NCBI RefSeq assembly: GCF_014192645.1
Contig: NZ_JACHYE010000002.1
Location: forward strand, 186,001 to 250,000
Length of the DNA stretch: 64,000 nt
Source: Herbaspirillum sp. Sphag64
Lineage (GTDB): Bacteria > Pseudomonadota > Gammaproteobacteria > Burkholderiales > Burkholderiaceae_D
Reading direction: 5' to 3'
Within the stretch, counting starts at the first letter, position 1, and each line of letters begins with the position of its first letter. This document shows, piece by piece, positions 10,173 to 18,553 of the stretch. The notes under the pieces are model-generated. The model was not told where the DNA came from, made no database searches, and saw only the letters and a list, made by a program, of their open reading frames with translations. The position numbers and the translations under genes are program-made.

Positions 10173-10354
10173 TAAATTAGCACTGGCAGTACCTCCAGTA
10201 CCAAAAGCGCCAACAACGCCCCACAGATTGCACCACAAGCGCGCAACACGCCACGCCATGCTTTGGATGCGACCGGAGCCTCCCCGCATAATAAGAAACC
10301 TGCCAGTGCCAACGGAATGAAGAACATCAGATTGTGTTCAATGATATGCGGCAT
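10172..10354 (-). CDS. Small hydrophobic membrane protein, unknown
   Basis: A 60-residue protein with two hydrophobic segments (about residues 8-22 and 34-58) separated by a short loop with Arg and Lys, so probably a two-pass inner-membrane hairpin. The start at 10354 is chosen because AGGAGA precedes this ATG at good spacing; an open frame reaching further upstream lacks such a site. It is transcribed away from mgtA, whose promoter lies about 95 bp upstream on the other strand, so shared control is conceivable. I do not recognise the family. Confidence 0.6.
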   Translation of the reverse strand: MPHIIEHNLMFFIPLALAGFLLCGEAPVASKAWRGVLRACGAICGALLALLVLEVLPVLI

Positions 10355-10448
10355 GATGCGTCTCCTGCTCGGTGTTGTTGTGCTTTGAGTATAGGATGTG
10401 GTCGGCATAAAACAAGACAGATCCGTATTGCAACGCAACAAATCAGGC

Positions 10449-10478
10449 TTGACCTGATTCCGTCGACCAGCTTACAAT
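10449..10478 (+). promoter_or_regulatory. Sigma-70-type promoter of the mgtA leader
   Basis: TTGACC (10449-10454) and TACAAT (10473-10478) are separated by 18 bp. The expected transcription start is near 10485, about 25 nt before a small open frame that has its own ribosome-binding site. Confidence 0.65.
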
Positions 10479-10484
10479 CGGCTC

Positions 10485-11048
10485 GTTTTTATTTTATGGA
10501 GTCCCTCTCATGGGTACTTGTTCGAGTGGTAGTTGTTGCCGGAATGTGTTCCGGCTCGCCTCGTCAAGATAACGCAGGAGTCCTCCCTGCCGTCATCTTG
10601 TCACAGCAGATGATGGCATTTTGCAAAGCTTCCTTCTGAAGCGTTTGCTTTTCCACCAAGCAACATCCCAACGCATGCACACGGTTCGCAGTGCACATTG
10701 ACGCTCTTGTATCAGACGCCTGGCGGTCATCCTGATTGTCAAACGTAGCTGCTTCGAGTTCAATGCTGCATGTACCAGCGGCGCATTATTCACATTGACT
10801 GTCAGCGATATGACCGATGTGGCCGATGTCATTGTGCGCAACAGATACCGACGAAAGGGTCTTCGCAACCTCAACCTGCGGAGCCCATATGCCAGAGCAT
10901 CAACAACCCTGAGACGCATGTCATCGATATGTCACGCGGACTCGTTACAGTTTGACGTTTTCTTGCGTTTTCCACCCATGATGGCCAGAACCGGATGGCG
11001 ACATCCCAGCTCCGGCCACGAACTGCTGTAAAGAAAAAGAGCTTCTTT
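10485..11048 (+). promoter_or_regulatory. Long structured 5' leader of mgtA
   Basis: About 560 nt separate the predicted transcription start from the mgtA start codon. Besides the leader peptide it holds a hairpin at 10538-10555 (GCCGGAA/TTCCGGC), a 10-bp hairpin at 10589-10617 (GCCGTCATCT/AGATGATGGC, one G-T pair) followed by ATTTTGC, and an alternative pairing of GCAGG with CCTGC (10586-10590) that overlaps the second hairpin by two bases. This layout suits an attenuator choosing between structures. The part from ~10640 to 11048 has a few weak hairpins and unconvincing open frames. I could not match it to a named Mg2+ or Mn2+ riboswitch. Confidence 0.5.
10510..10572 (+). CDS. 20-residue Cys-rich leader peptide upstream of mgtA
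   Basis: This small open frame begins MGTCSSGSCC and ends with an Arg/Ser-rich tail (20 residues, TAA stop). A GGAG sequence lies 8 nt before the ATG, and a sigma-70-type promoter is positioned to give a 5' end about 25 nt upstream. It has three Cys in the first ten residues. A perfect 7-bp hairpin (10538-10555, loop TGTG) lies inside the coding part, so ribosome movement would melt it. A translated leader peptide that tunes mgtA expression is the simplest reading, by analogy with enterobacterial mgtL; the sequence is unrelated to MgtL, which is proline-rich. The regulatory role is inferred. Confidence 0.55.
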   Translation: MGTCSSGSCCRNVFRLASSR

Positions 11049-13808
11049 ATGAATCTGGATATACTGAAAGAAACCTTCGCCGTCTTTGTCCGTGCGCACG
11101 GCATGGACCGCCACTTCCGCCGCTTTGGTATTGATATGTTTCTCAATACCCCCAACAAGGATGTCCCGCAAAGCATTGCAGAAAACCTCGCCACTGCCTC
11201 GATGACCGATCCGGCAGTGCTGCTGAATCAACTCAATAGCCGTGCCGACGGGCTCACCGAACAGGAATCCGAAGATATCCGCGCCAAGGTCGGTCCCAAC
11301 GAAGTCGGCCATGAAAAGCCGATGAGCTGGTGGGTCCATCTGTGGCAATGCTACAAGAACCCGTTCAATCTGTTACTCACCATCCTGGCTGCGGTGTCTT
11401 ATTACACCGAAGACATGAAGGCCACGATTGTGATCGGCACCATGGTCGTGCTGTCCACCTTGATGCGCTTCATCCAGGAATCGCGCTCCAATACCGCTGC
11501 CGACAAGCTCAAGGAAATGGTCAGCAATACCGCAACGGTGAGCCGCCACGATGTGGTGGAAGACATCGCTGCGGAAGCGCAACGGTATTTTGATATCCGG
11601 CTCCATCCCAAGGGTGCCAAGCGGGTTGAAGTACCGATCAAGGAACTGGTGCCCGGCGATATCGTGCAACTCTCGGCCGGCGACATGATTCCAGCCGACC
11701 TGCGCTTGCTGACCGCCAAGGATCTGTTCATCAGCCAGGCGGCCATGACTGGTGAGTCACTGCCGGTAGAGAAATTCATCGAACACCGGGGTGAGCCCAC
11801 CACGAATCCGCTGGAACTGGAAAACCTGTGCTTCATGGGTACCAACGTGGTCAGCGGATCGGCTACCGCCGTGGTCGTCACTACCGGTCAACGGACTTAC
11901 TTCGGCGCACTGGCAGAACGTGTCACCGCGACGGATCGCACACCAACAGCATTCCAGTCGGGCGTCAACAAGGTCAGCTGGCTGCTGATCCGTTTCATGT
12001 TCGTGATGACGCCGATTGTGTTCTTCATCAACGGTTTCACCAAGGGCGACTGGGTTGAGGCGTTCCTGTTCGGGCTTTCCATCGCGGTCGGTCTGACCCC
12101 GGAAATGCTGCCGATGATCGTTACTTCCACGCTGGCCAAAGGCGCGGTAGCGCTGTCGCGCAAGAAGGTGATCGTCAAACGTCTGGATGCGATTCAGAAC
12201 TTTGGGGCGATGGATGTGCTGTGTACCGACAAGACCGGTACGCTGACCCAGGATAAGATTTTCCTGGAACGTCATACCGACATCCTGGGCGAGCCTAACG
12301 ACGAGGTGATGCAATATGCCTACCTGAACAGCTACTATCAGACCGGCCTGAAAAACCTGCTCGACGTCGCTGTGCTGGAGCATGCCGAACTGCAACGCGA
12401 GATGTCGATTGCCTCGGTCTATCGCAAGGTTGACGAAATTCCATTCGACTTCCAGCGTCGTCGCATGTCGGTTGTGGTCAGCGAACGTGAAGATCACCAT
12501 GAACTGATCTGCAAAGGTGCCGTAGAAGAAATCGTCTCAATCTGTACCCATGCCCGTAACAACGGTGAGATTGTCCCCTTCACACCTGAGCTGCTGGCAG
12601 AAATCCGGGAAACCACTGCCAGCTTGAACGCAGAAGGTCTGCGCGTCGTTGCTGTGGCTGCCAAGGATTTGCCGCCGACCAAGGAAGTCTATAGCGTAGC
12701 CGACGAAAGTGATCTGGTACTGATCGGTTACATTGCCTTCCTCGACCCACCAAAAGAGTCGACCAAGCCAGCCCTGGCTGCATTGCGTGATCATGGCGTG
12801 ACCGTCAAGATCCTGACCGGTGACAATGAACTGGTAACCGCAAAGATCTGCCGGCAGGTTGGTCTGGAGGTCGATGGCATGATGCTGGGCTCGCAAGTGG
12901 AAAAGATGAGCGATGCCGAACTCAGCGAGATCGTTGATAAAACCACTGTGTTCGCCAAGCTCAGCCCAACTCACAAGGAGCGCATTGTCCGTGTGCTGCA
13001 CGACAAGGGCCATGTGGTCGGTTTCATGGGTGATGGCATCAACGACGCCCCAGCTCTGCGTGCAGCTGATATTGGTATCTCGGTCGATACTGCGGTCGAT
13101 ATTGCCAAGGAAGCTGCCGATCTGATTTTGCTGGAAAAGAGTCTGATGGTGCTGGAAGAAGGTGTACTGGAAGGCCGCAAGACCTTCGCCAACATGCTCA
13201 AGTACATCAAGATCACCGCCAGCTCCAACTTCGGCAACGTGTTCTCGGTACTGGTGGCAAGTGCCTTCCTGCCCTTCCTGCCCATGTTACCGCTGCATTT
13301 GCTGGTCCAGAATCTGCTGTACGACGTGTCGCAGATCTCGATTCCGTTTGACAATGTCGACAAGGAATTCCTGGAAAAGCCACAACGCTGGAATCCTGGT
13401 GAAATCGGTCGCTTTATGGTCTACTTTGGCCCGATCAGTTCGATTTTCGACATCAGTACCTACGCACTGATGTGGTTCGTCTTCGGCGCCAACTCGGTCG
13501 ATCATCAAACCCTGTTCCAGTCTGGCTGGTTCATTGAAGGTCTGCTGTCACAAACCCTGATCGTGCACATGATTCGGACCAAGCGGATTCCATTCCTGCA
13601 AAGTCGCGCATCGTGGCCACTGATGGGAATGACCATCGTCATCATGGCAATTGGTATCCTTCTGCCGATGTCGCCACTGGCAAGCTACTTCAAGCTGGAA
13701 GCCCTGCCACTGAGCTACTTCCCTTGGCTGGTCGTGATTTTGCTGGCCTACGGTGGACTGATCCAATGGATGAAGGGTTGGTACGACCGCCGCTACGGCT
13801 GGCAATAG
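11049..13808 (+). CDS. mgtA: Magnesium-translocating P-type ATPase
   Basis: A P3B-type ATPase of 919 residues from this start, which imports Mg2+ across the inner membrane using ATP. Key motifs: the N-terminal WWVHLWQCYKNPFN segment typical of MgtA/MgtB, MTGES in the actuator domain, the membrane motif GLTPEMLPM, the phosphorylation site DKTGTLT (Asp394), and the hinge GDGINDAPAL. The C-terminal membrane domain continues to residue ~915. The ATG at 11049 has AAAGAG nearby and fits homologues; an in-frame ATG at 10995 would add 18 residues. It is preceded by a long leader and followed by a strong terminator, so it is monocistronic. Expression probably responds to low Mg2+. Confidence 0.93.
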   Translation: MNLDILKETFAVFVRAHGMDRHFRRFGIDMFLNTPNKDVPQSIAENLATASMTDPAVLLNQLNSRADGLTEQESEDIRAKVGPNEVGHEKPMSWWVHLWQCYKNPFNLLLTILAAVSYYTEDMKATIVIGTMVVLSTLMRFIQESRSNTAADKLKEMVSNTATVSRHDVVEDIAAEAQRYFDIRLHPKGAKRVEVPIKELVPGDIVQLSAGDMIPADLRLLTAKDLFISQAAMTGESLPVEKFIEHRGEPTTNPLELENLCFMGTNVVSGSATAVVVTTGQRTYFGALAERVTATDRTPTAFQSGVNKVSWLLIRFMFVMTPIVFFINGFTKGDWVEAFLFGLSIAVGLTPEMLPMIVTSTLAKGAVALSRKKVIVKRLDAIQNFGAMDVLCTDKTGTLTQDKIFLERHTDILGEPNDEVMQYAYLNSYYQTGLKNLLDVAVLEHAELQREMSIASVYRKVDEIPFDFQRRRMSVVVSEREDHHELICKGAVEEIVSICTHARNNGEIVPFTPELLAEIRETTASLNAEGLRVVAVAAKDLPPTKEVYSVADESDLVLIGYIAFLDPPKESTKPALAALRDHGVTVKILTGDNELVTAKICRQVGLEVDGMMLGSQVEKMSDAELSEIVDKTTVFAKLSPTHKERIVRVLHDKGHVVGFMGDGINDAPALRAADIGISVDTAVDIAKEAADLILLEKSLMVLEEGVLEGRKTFANMLKYIKITASSNFGNVFSVLVASAFLPFLPMLPLHLLVQNLLYDVSQISIPFDNVDKEFLEKPQRWNPGEIGRFMVYFGPISSIFDISTYALMWFVFGANSVDHQTLFQSGWFIEGLLSQTLIVHMIRTKRIPFLQSRASWPLMGMTIVIMAIGILLPMSPLASYFKLEALPLSYFPWLVVILLAYGGLIQWMKGWYDRRYGWQ

Positions 13809-13846
13809 CCCTTCCTCACAGCGCCTCACCGGCGCTATGACGCAAC

Positions 13847-13883
13847 AAAAAAGCGGGATGTGTTGATCACATCCCGCTTTTTT
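13847..13883. terminator. Bidirectional terminator (mgtA / DUF1345 gene)
   Basis: A 16-bp perfect stem (13847-13862 with 13868-13883, loop TTGAT) with A-run and T-run flanks. It reaches the stop codon of the convergent DUF1345 gene. Confidence 0.92.
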
Positions 13884-14533
13884 TATGCTGCCAGCCCGGC
13901 GGCAATATTGATGGCGAAACCCAGAATCGCCGCATTGAACAGAAAGCCGATGATCGAATGCGCCAGCACCGTCCTGCGTAAGCTGCGCGTGGCGACCGCC
14001 ACATCAGAGGTTTGCACTGCGACGCTAATGGTGAACGAGAAATAGAGAAAATCCCAATAATCAGGGTTGGGCTCGTTGTCAGCAAAGCGCAGCGGCAACC
14101 GCTCAATAGCATCGTTGTAGAACAAGCGTGCATAGTGCAGCGTGAAGATGGTCCCAATCAGCAACCAGGAACCCAATACCGTGCCACCGGTGAAGGCATA
14201 GCGCAATAACTTGTGTGAACCATCGATATGCCCGACCCCGGATAATTCGATGATGATTGCCGCCAGACTGGCAATTGCCGCAACGCAGACCAGCGTCAGC
14301 ACCAGCTGTGCACTTTGATCCTCAGCACCGGCCAAGCGCCGCACCTCATCCGGTCTGGCTTTGAGCATCATGAGCCAGATCGTCACCAGATAACACCAGA
14401 CACCAGCGTTCCAGCCGATCAGCAAGCGCGTTACCAGACTGCGTTCAGGGACGACCATGTAGCCAAGCAAGCCAATGACAATGGCAATGATCAGACGAGG
14501 ATGGATTTGAAAAAAATGACGAACGATTGGCAT
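13883..14533 (-). CDS. DUF1345 family integral membrane protein
   Basis: A 216-residue protein with five to six hydrophobic segments, matching the DUF1345 pattern: [20 protein letters not shown] in the second half, then a final segment near [15 protein letters not shown]. The function of the family is not established. The start at 14533 is chosen because the sequence further upstream does not read like a membrane protein. There is no ribosome-binding site before it; four 8-bp tandem repeats occupy that place instead, starting 8 bp upstream of the ATG. It lies downstream of an OmpR-type regulator, where a histidine kinase gene would usually be found. Confidence 0.8.
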   Translation of the reverse strand: MPIVRHFFQIHPRLIIAIVIGLLGYMVVPERSLVTRLLIGWNAGVWCYLVTIWLMMLKARPDEVRRLAGAEDQSAQLVLTLVCVAAIASLAAIIIELSGVGHIDGSHKLLRYAFTGGTVLGSWLLIGTIFTLHYARLFYNDAIERLPLRFADNEPNPDYWDFLYFSFTISVAVQTSDVAVATRSLRRTVLAHSIIGFLFNAAILGFAINIAAGLAA

Positions 14534-14541
14534 AGGACGAC

Positions 14542-14573
14542 AGCAAGGTAGCAAGGTAGCAAGGTAGCAAGGT
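14542..14573. repeat. Four tandem copies of an 8-bp repeat (AGCAAGGT)
   Basis: Four exact head-to-tail copies lie between the response regulator stop (14608) and the DUF1345 start (14533). Read on the coding strand the unit is ACCTTGCT. The tract covers the normal ribosome-binding position, so gain or loss of a unit would change spacing upstream of the start codon. Confidence 0.95.
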
Positions 14574-14607
14574 TGAGATCCCGCCACCTTATCATGTCGC
14601 CGCCGCA

Positions 14608-15282
14608 TCAAGCCTCGGAAGTCGCTTCCTCCAGCATGTAACCAAAACCGCGAATGGTGCGGATTGCCACGCCCGAGCCAGCGGTCTTGGTCCGAATCCG
14701 CGACACATAAACCTCCACCGCATTGAGCGTGACATCTTCGCCCCAAGGCAAGACCGCATCAATAATCTGCTGCTTGGAGACAACCCGCGAGGCTTGCTGC
14801 ATCAGATATTCCAGTACGGTCCATTCGCGTACGGAAAAGTCCACTTTACGCCCCTCGATGGTGGCGCGCTTGGCAGCGGTATCGAGCGATAGTGCTCCGA
14901 CCGTCAATTGTGTGGGCTGGGGTGTACTGCGGCGTATCAAGGCCTTGATACGTGCCACCAGTTCTGGTGTCGCAAACGGCTTGACCAGATAGTCGTCAGC
15001 ACCCAATTCAAGACCATGCACCCGGTCGGCCACGGTATCGCGTGCGGTCAGTAACAATACGGGCATATTGCTGCCCCGCGCCCGCAAACGCCGCACCACC
15101 TCAAAACCATCCATCCCCGGCAAACCGATGTCGAGTACCAGTACGGTAGCTGAATAGCGCTGCAGAAGTGCATCGGCATCCGTGCCATTGTTGACCGTAT
15201 TGACGGTCAATCCATGAGTCTTGAGCATGCGTGTGAGGCCATCGGCCAATACCAGATCATCTTCGACCAGCAAAACGTTCAT
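14608..15282 (-). CDS. OmpR-family response regulator without an adjacent kinase
   Basis: A 224-residue protein with a receiver domain (acidic pair at Glu7-Asp9, phospho-acceptor Asp51 in LVLDIGLPG, conserved Lys in YLVKPF near residue 102) and a C-terminal winged-helix DNA-binding domain. It is of the QseB/TctD subtype. No histidine kinase gene lies next to it: the downstream gene is a DUF1345 membrane protein. The cognate kinase is therefore elsewhere, or the kinase gene was lost. It is transcribed away from the iron-receptor gene, with a 335-bp region between them. Confidence 0.88.
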   Translation of the reverse strand: MNVLLVEDDLVLADGLTRMLKTHGLTVNTVNNGTDADALLQRYSATVLVLDIGLPGMDGFEVVRRLRARGSNMPVLLLTARDTVADRVHGLELGADDYLVKPFATPELVARIKALIRRSTPQPTQLTVGALSLDTAAKRATIEGRKVDFSVREWTVLEYLMQQASRVVSKQQIIDAVLPWGEDVTLNAVEVYVSRIRTKTAGSGVAIRTIRGFGYMLEEATSEA

Positions 15283-15525
15283 AGCTCAAACCACATTCAA
15301 AAATCGCTTCATGACAAAAAATAGTCCTGCACGCATGCCTCTACTGCTTACTACCAAACAACACAGTGAGTGCACCGAATTGGACCATATTGTAGCCTCC
15401 GCGCCGCCATGAATGCCGCCGGTATAGGCAAATGAATGCCTATTTTTTTGTTGCAGATCGATTTTTTTCTACAAATGATCAACATTCTAAGCAGTTTCCT
15501 TGTATCATCTCGTTACATTATCGCA

Positions 15526-15546
15526 AATGATAATCATAATCATTAT
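15526..15546. promoter_or_regulatory. Fur box upstream of the TonB-dependent receptor
   Basis: AATGATAATCATAATCATTA is a close match to the Fur consensus GATAATGATAATCATTATC. It lies in an A+T-rich stretch about 75 bp before the receptor start. The rest of the 15283-15617 gap holds T-runs but no other gene. Iron-dependent repression of the receptor and the dioxygenase behind it is expected. Confidence 0.85.
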
Positions 15547-15617
15547 GATGTAGAGAGTTAACACAGGATTTAGCCAGCCAAACGGCATCAGCCCGTCGTA
15601 GCCAGTTTTCCTCAGCC

Positions 15618-17825
15618 ATGACCCAACCTGATGACAAGAAAATGAACCGTTTGACGCCTATTGCTGCCGCGCTGCTTGCGCTCTCCTCCGCCCCCCTGAC
15701 ACTGCACGCACAAGAAACCCCTGCCACATCTGCGGATACAACCCTCAAGGAAGTGGTCGTTGAGGGACAGCGGGATGACTTCAACGCCAGTCACTCCTCA
15801 CTGACCAAAATACCGGCCGATTCGCACGACACGCCGCAATCGGTAGTGGTAGTCAACAAGGCGCTGATGCAGTCACAGGGCGTTTCCTCGCTGGCAGACG
15901 CGTTGCGCAATGTGTCCGGCATCACGCTGGGCGGCGCCGAGGGTGGTCAGATCGGCAACAACATCAACCTCAATGGTTTTTCAGCCCGTACCGATATTTA
16001 TCTTGATGGCTTCCGTGATCGCGGCCAGTATTATCGCGACACCTTCGCACTCGATGAAATCGAGGTCTTGATGGGCCCTTCGTCGATGCTGTTCGGTCGC
16101 GGCTCGACCGGTGGTGCCATCAATCAGACCACCAAGAAAGCCAACCTCAAGGCGAGTACCGAAATTACCGGCTCGGTGACCACCAACGGCCTGGTACGCA
16201 CCACTGTGGATACCAATCGCCCGCTGTCGGACACCTCGGCCATGCGGATCGAAGCCATGGCACAAAATGGCCCCGCTACAACGCGTAACCAGAGCCAGGT
16301 GCAGGATTGGGGGCTGGCAGGTTCCTACGTCAATGGTCTTGGCACCGCGACCGAAGTCACACTGTCGGCATTGATCCAGCACAATCACGATATGCCTGAC
16401 TATGGCGTGCCCGCGCTCAACGGCCATCCGATCAATGTCGATCGCGACACGGCCTACGGCCTCAACAGTGACCGCACCAATCAAGACGTTATTGCACTCG
16501 GAGCTGGCATCAAGTACAAGGTGACGCCAGACGTCACCGTACGTAACCAGACCCAGTTCAACTACGTCCACACCGACGCAGTGGAAACGGCACCCAACAC
16601 GCTCGGTACAGTTAGCGGCGGCGTCTTTACCCCCGTTACATCGAGCAGCCTGCCACTATCGAGCCTGTATGTGCGCGGCCAAAGTCACGATCGCAGCATC
16701 CACGACTATTCCATCTTCAACCAAAGTGAACTGACTGCCAAGTTTGATGCACTGGGCATACGCCATGAGGTACTGGCAGGTTTCGAAGTCGGTCATGACG
16801 GCTACGACAACCAGGCTTACTACCGCAATGGCACCTGCAACGGTACCGCGCTCAACACAAGCACGACAGGTTATGTCGACTGTATTTCAGCCACCGATCC
16901 AAGCTATAGCGCAGCCGGCAGCAGCGTTACCAGCAAGCTCGGCAATCACGCTAGCGGCAGCGCCAATACCATTGCAACCTATATCAATGACACGATGGAG
17001 CTCAACCCGCACTTCAAGCTGGTCGGTGGCTTGCGCTTTGACCACTACGTTGCCAGCATTTCCAACACCATCACCACTCCCCTCAGTGCCAGTCAGACTG
17101 TCAACTTCCTGAGCGTGCGTGGCGGCGCGATCTGGCAACCGACTACAGCACAGTCGTATTACGTGTCTTACAGCACCTCGTTCAATCCCGCGCTGGAGCA
17201 ACTTGTCTCGACTTCAGGAACTACCAGCAGCAGCGCTCTGGCTCCGGAAAAGAACAAGGCCTATGAAGTCGGTGGTAAATGGGATCTGGCCGAAGATTTG
17301 TCACTCAATGCGGCGCTATTCCAGATCACCAAGGAAAACGCCCGTAGTCAGGTCGAGAGCGGCGTCTATGCACTCGACGGTACCGTACGTGCGCGCGGTG
17401 CGCGTGCCGGTGCCACCGGCCGCATTACCAAGCAATGGCAAGTCGCTGCCAATTACACTTATCTGGATGCACAGGTCATCGAAGCCTCCTCACTCGATGG
17501 CACGTTGGGTAAAATTCCTGTGAACACGCCCAAGCACACGGTCGCAACCTGGACCACTTACGACGTTGCACCGCAATGGCAGGTCGGCGGTGGTGCCACC
17601 TACATGTCCCAACGCTATGCCAACGCCACCAATACGGTACAGGTTGGAGGCTACGTGCGCTGGGATGCGACGGTCGCTTATCTGCAGAAGGATTATGATA
17701 TTCGCCTGAATCTGTTCAATCTGACCAACAAGATGTATTACGATGCCCTGATCCAGTCCGACGGTGGTCGCTCAGTGCCCGGTACCGGCCGTACTGCCAT
17801 GCTGTCGGTCACCTATCGTATGTAA
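15618..17825 (+). CDS. TonB-dependent catecholate siderophore receptor (Fiu-like)
   Basis: A 735-residue outer-membrane receptor. It has a signal peptide (ending near LHAQ, residue ~31), a TonB-box-like LKEVVVEG (~residues 46-53), a plug domain with GINLNGF-like and YLDGFRDRGQYYRDTF elements, the GRGSTGGAINQTTK signature, and a beta-barrel ending in an aromatic-rich strand (SVTYRM, here Met-terminal). Such receptors import ferric catecholates and their monomers with energy from TonB. The next gene is a PiuC-type dioxygenase, the classic partner of Fiu/PiuA. A Fur box precedes it. An alternative start at Met9 (15642) gives a shorter signal peptide. The exact ligand is not deducible. Confidence 0.92.
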   Translation: MTQPDDKKMNRLTPIAAALLALSSAPLTLHAQETPATSADTTLKEVVVEGQRDDFNASHSSLTKIPADSHDTPQSVVVVNKALMQSQGVSSLADALRNVSGITLGGAEGGQIGNNINLNGFSARTDIYLDGFRDRGQYYRDTFALDEIEVLMGPSSMLFGRGSTGGAINQTTKKANLKASTEITGSVTTNGLVRTTVDTNRPLSDTSAMRIEAMAQNGPATTRNQSQVQDWGLAGSYVNGLGTATEVTLSALIQHNHDMPDYGVPALNGHPINVDRDTAYGLNSDRTNQDVIALGAGIKYKVTPDVTVRNQTQFNYVHTDAVETAPNTLGTVSGGVFTPVTSSSLPLSSLYVRGQSHDRSIHDYSIFNQSELTAKFDALGIRHEVLAGFEVGHDGYDNQAYYRNGTCNGTALNTSTTGYVDCISATDPSYSAAGSSVTSKLGNHASGSANTIATYINDTMELNPHFKLVGGLRFDHYVASISNTITTPLSASQTVNFLSVRGGAIWQPTTAQSYYVSYSTSFNPALEQLVSTSGTTSSSALAPEKNKAYEVGGKWDLAEDLSLNAALFQITKENARSQVESGVYALDGTVRARGARAGATGRITKQWQVAANYTYLDAQVIEASSLDGTLGKIPVNTPKHTVATWTTYDVAPQWQVGGGATYMSQRYANATNTVQVGGYVRWDATVAYLQKDYDIRLNLFNLTNKMYYDALIQSDGGRSVPGTGRTAMLSVTYRM

Positions 17826-17842
17826 TCAAGAGAGCGCCACCC

Positions 17843-18529
17843 ATGTTAGTTGCCATTCCCAACGTCCTCAGTGCAAACCAGCTTGACCGTTTACGTCAAC
17901 ACTTGCACGAAGCCGGACCAGCATGGGTGGACGGGCGCGCCACTGCTGGCTATCAGGGCGCTCCCGTCAAGTACAACCAGCAGATTGACGAACGCTCAGA
18001 AGTCGCTCACCAATGCCAGCAGATCGTACTCTCGGCGCTGGAGCGCCATCCACGTTTCATCAGCGCCAGCCTGCCCAATATCGTCTACCCACCAATGTTC
18101 AATCGTTATAGCGAAGGCATGACCTTTGGTGCGCACGTTGATGGCAGTGTGCGCATCCACCCGCACGATGGCCGTAAGCTGCGGACCGATATCTCGGCCA
18201 CGCTGTTTCTGTCTGACCCAGCAGATTATGACGGCGGCGAACTGCAGATTCACGATACCTATGGTCTGCACAGCGTGAAGCTGGCTGCCGGCGATATCGT
18301 GGTCTACCCTTCCACCAGCCTGCATCAGGTCACCCCGGTGACGCGCGGCGTCCGTGTGGCATGTTTTCTATGGGTGCAGAGCCTGATTCGGGATGACGGT
18401 CAGCGCAGCATGCTCTACGACATGGACAACGCCATTCAGACCTTGAACCAGACCGGTGCCGACGAAGGCGCACGACGTACCTTGATCGGCTGCTACCACA
18501 ACCTCATGCGTCAATGGGCTGAGACCTGA
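17843..18529 (+). CDS. piuC: Fe(II)/2-oxoglutarate-dependent PKHD-type hydroxylase (PiuC/YbiX)
   Basis: A 228-residue prolyl-4-hydroxylase-fold dioxygenase. The iron ligands His98 and Asp100 (GAHVDGS) and His161 (SLHQV), and the 2-oxoglutarate-binding Arg171, are all present. It starts 17 bp after the receptor stop with AGAGAG as ribosome-binding site, so the two form an operon under the Fur box. YbiX/PiuC proteins pair with Fiu/PiuA receptors in many Gram-negatives; their substrate is not well settled. Cytoplasmic. Confidence 0.93.
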   Translation: MLVAIPNVLSANQLDRLRQHLHEAGPAWVDGRATAGYQGAPVKYNQQIDERSEVAHQCQQIVLSALERHPRFISASLPNIVYPPMFNRYSEGMTFGAHVDGSVRIHPHDGRKLRTDISATLFLSDPADYDGGELQIHDTYGLHSVKLAAGDIVVYPSTSLHQVTPVTRGVRVACFLWVQSLIRDDGQRSMLYDMDNAIQTLNQTGADEGARRTLIGCYHNLMRQWAET

Positions 18530-18553
18530 GTCGATCAACCGCGCAGATTAGCC

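Noticed and set aside
10795..11031. 78-codon frame in the mgtA leader ending just before mgtA
   Set aside because: Starts at a TTG (or an ATG at 10810) without ribosome-binding site and has an Arg-rich, unconvincing composition; noted only as part of the leader.
14542..14573. CRISPR-like array
   Set aside because: The repeat unit is only 8 bp with no spacers; it is a simple tandem repeat.
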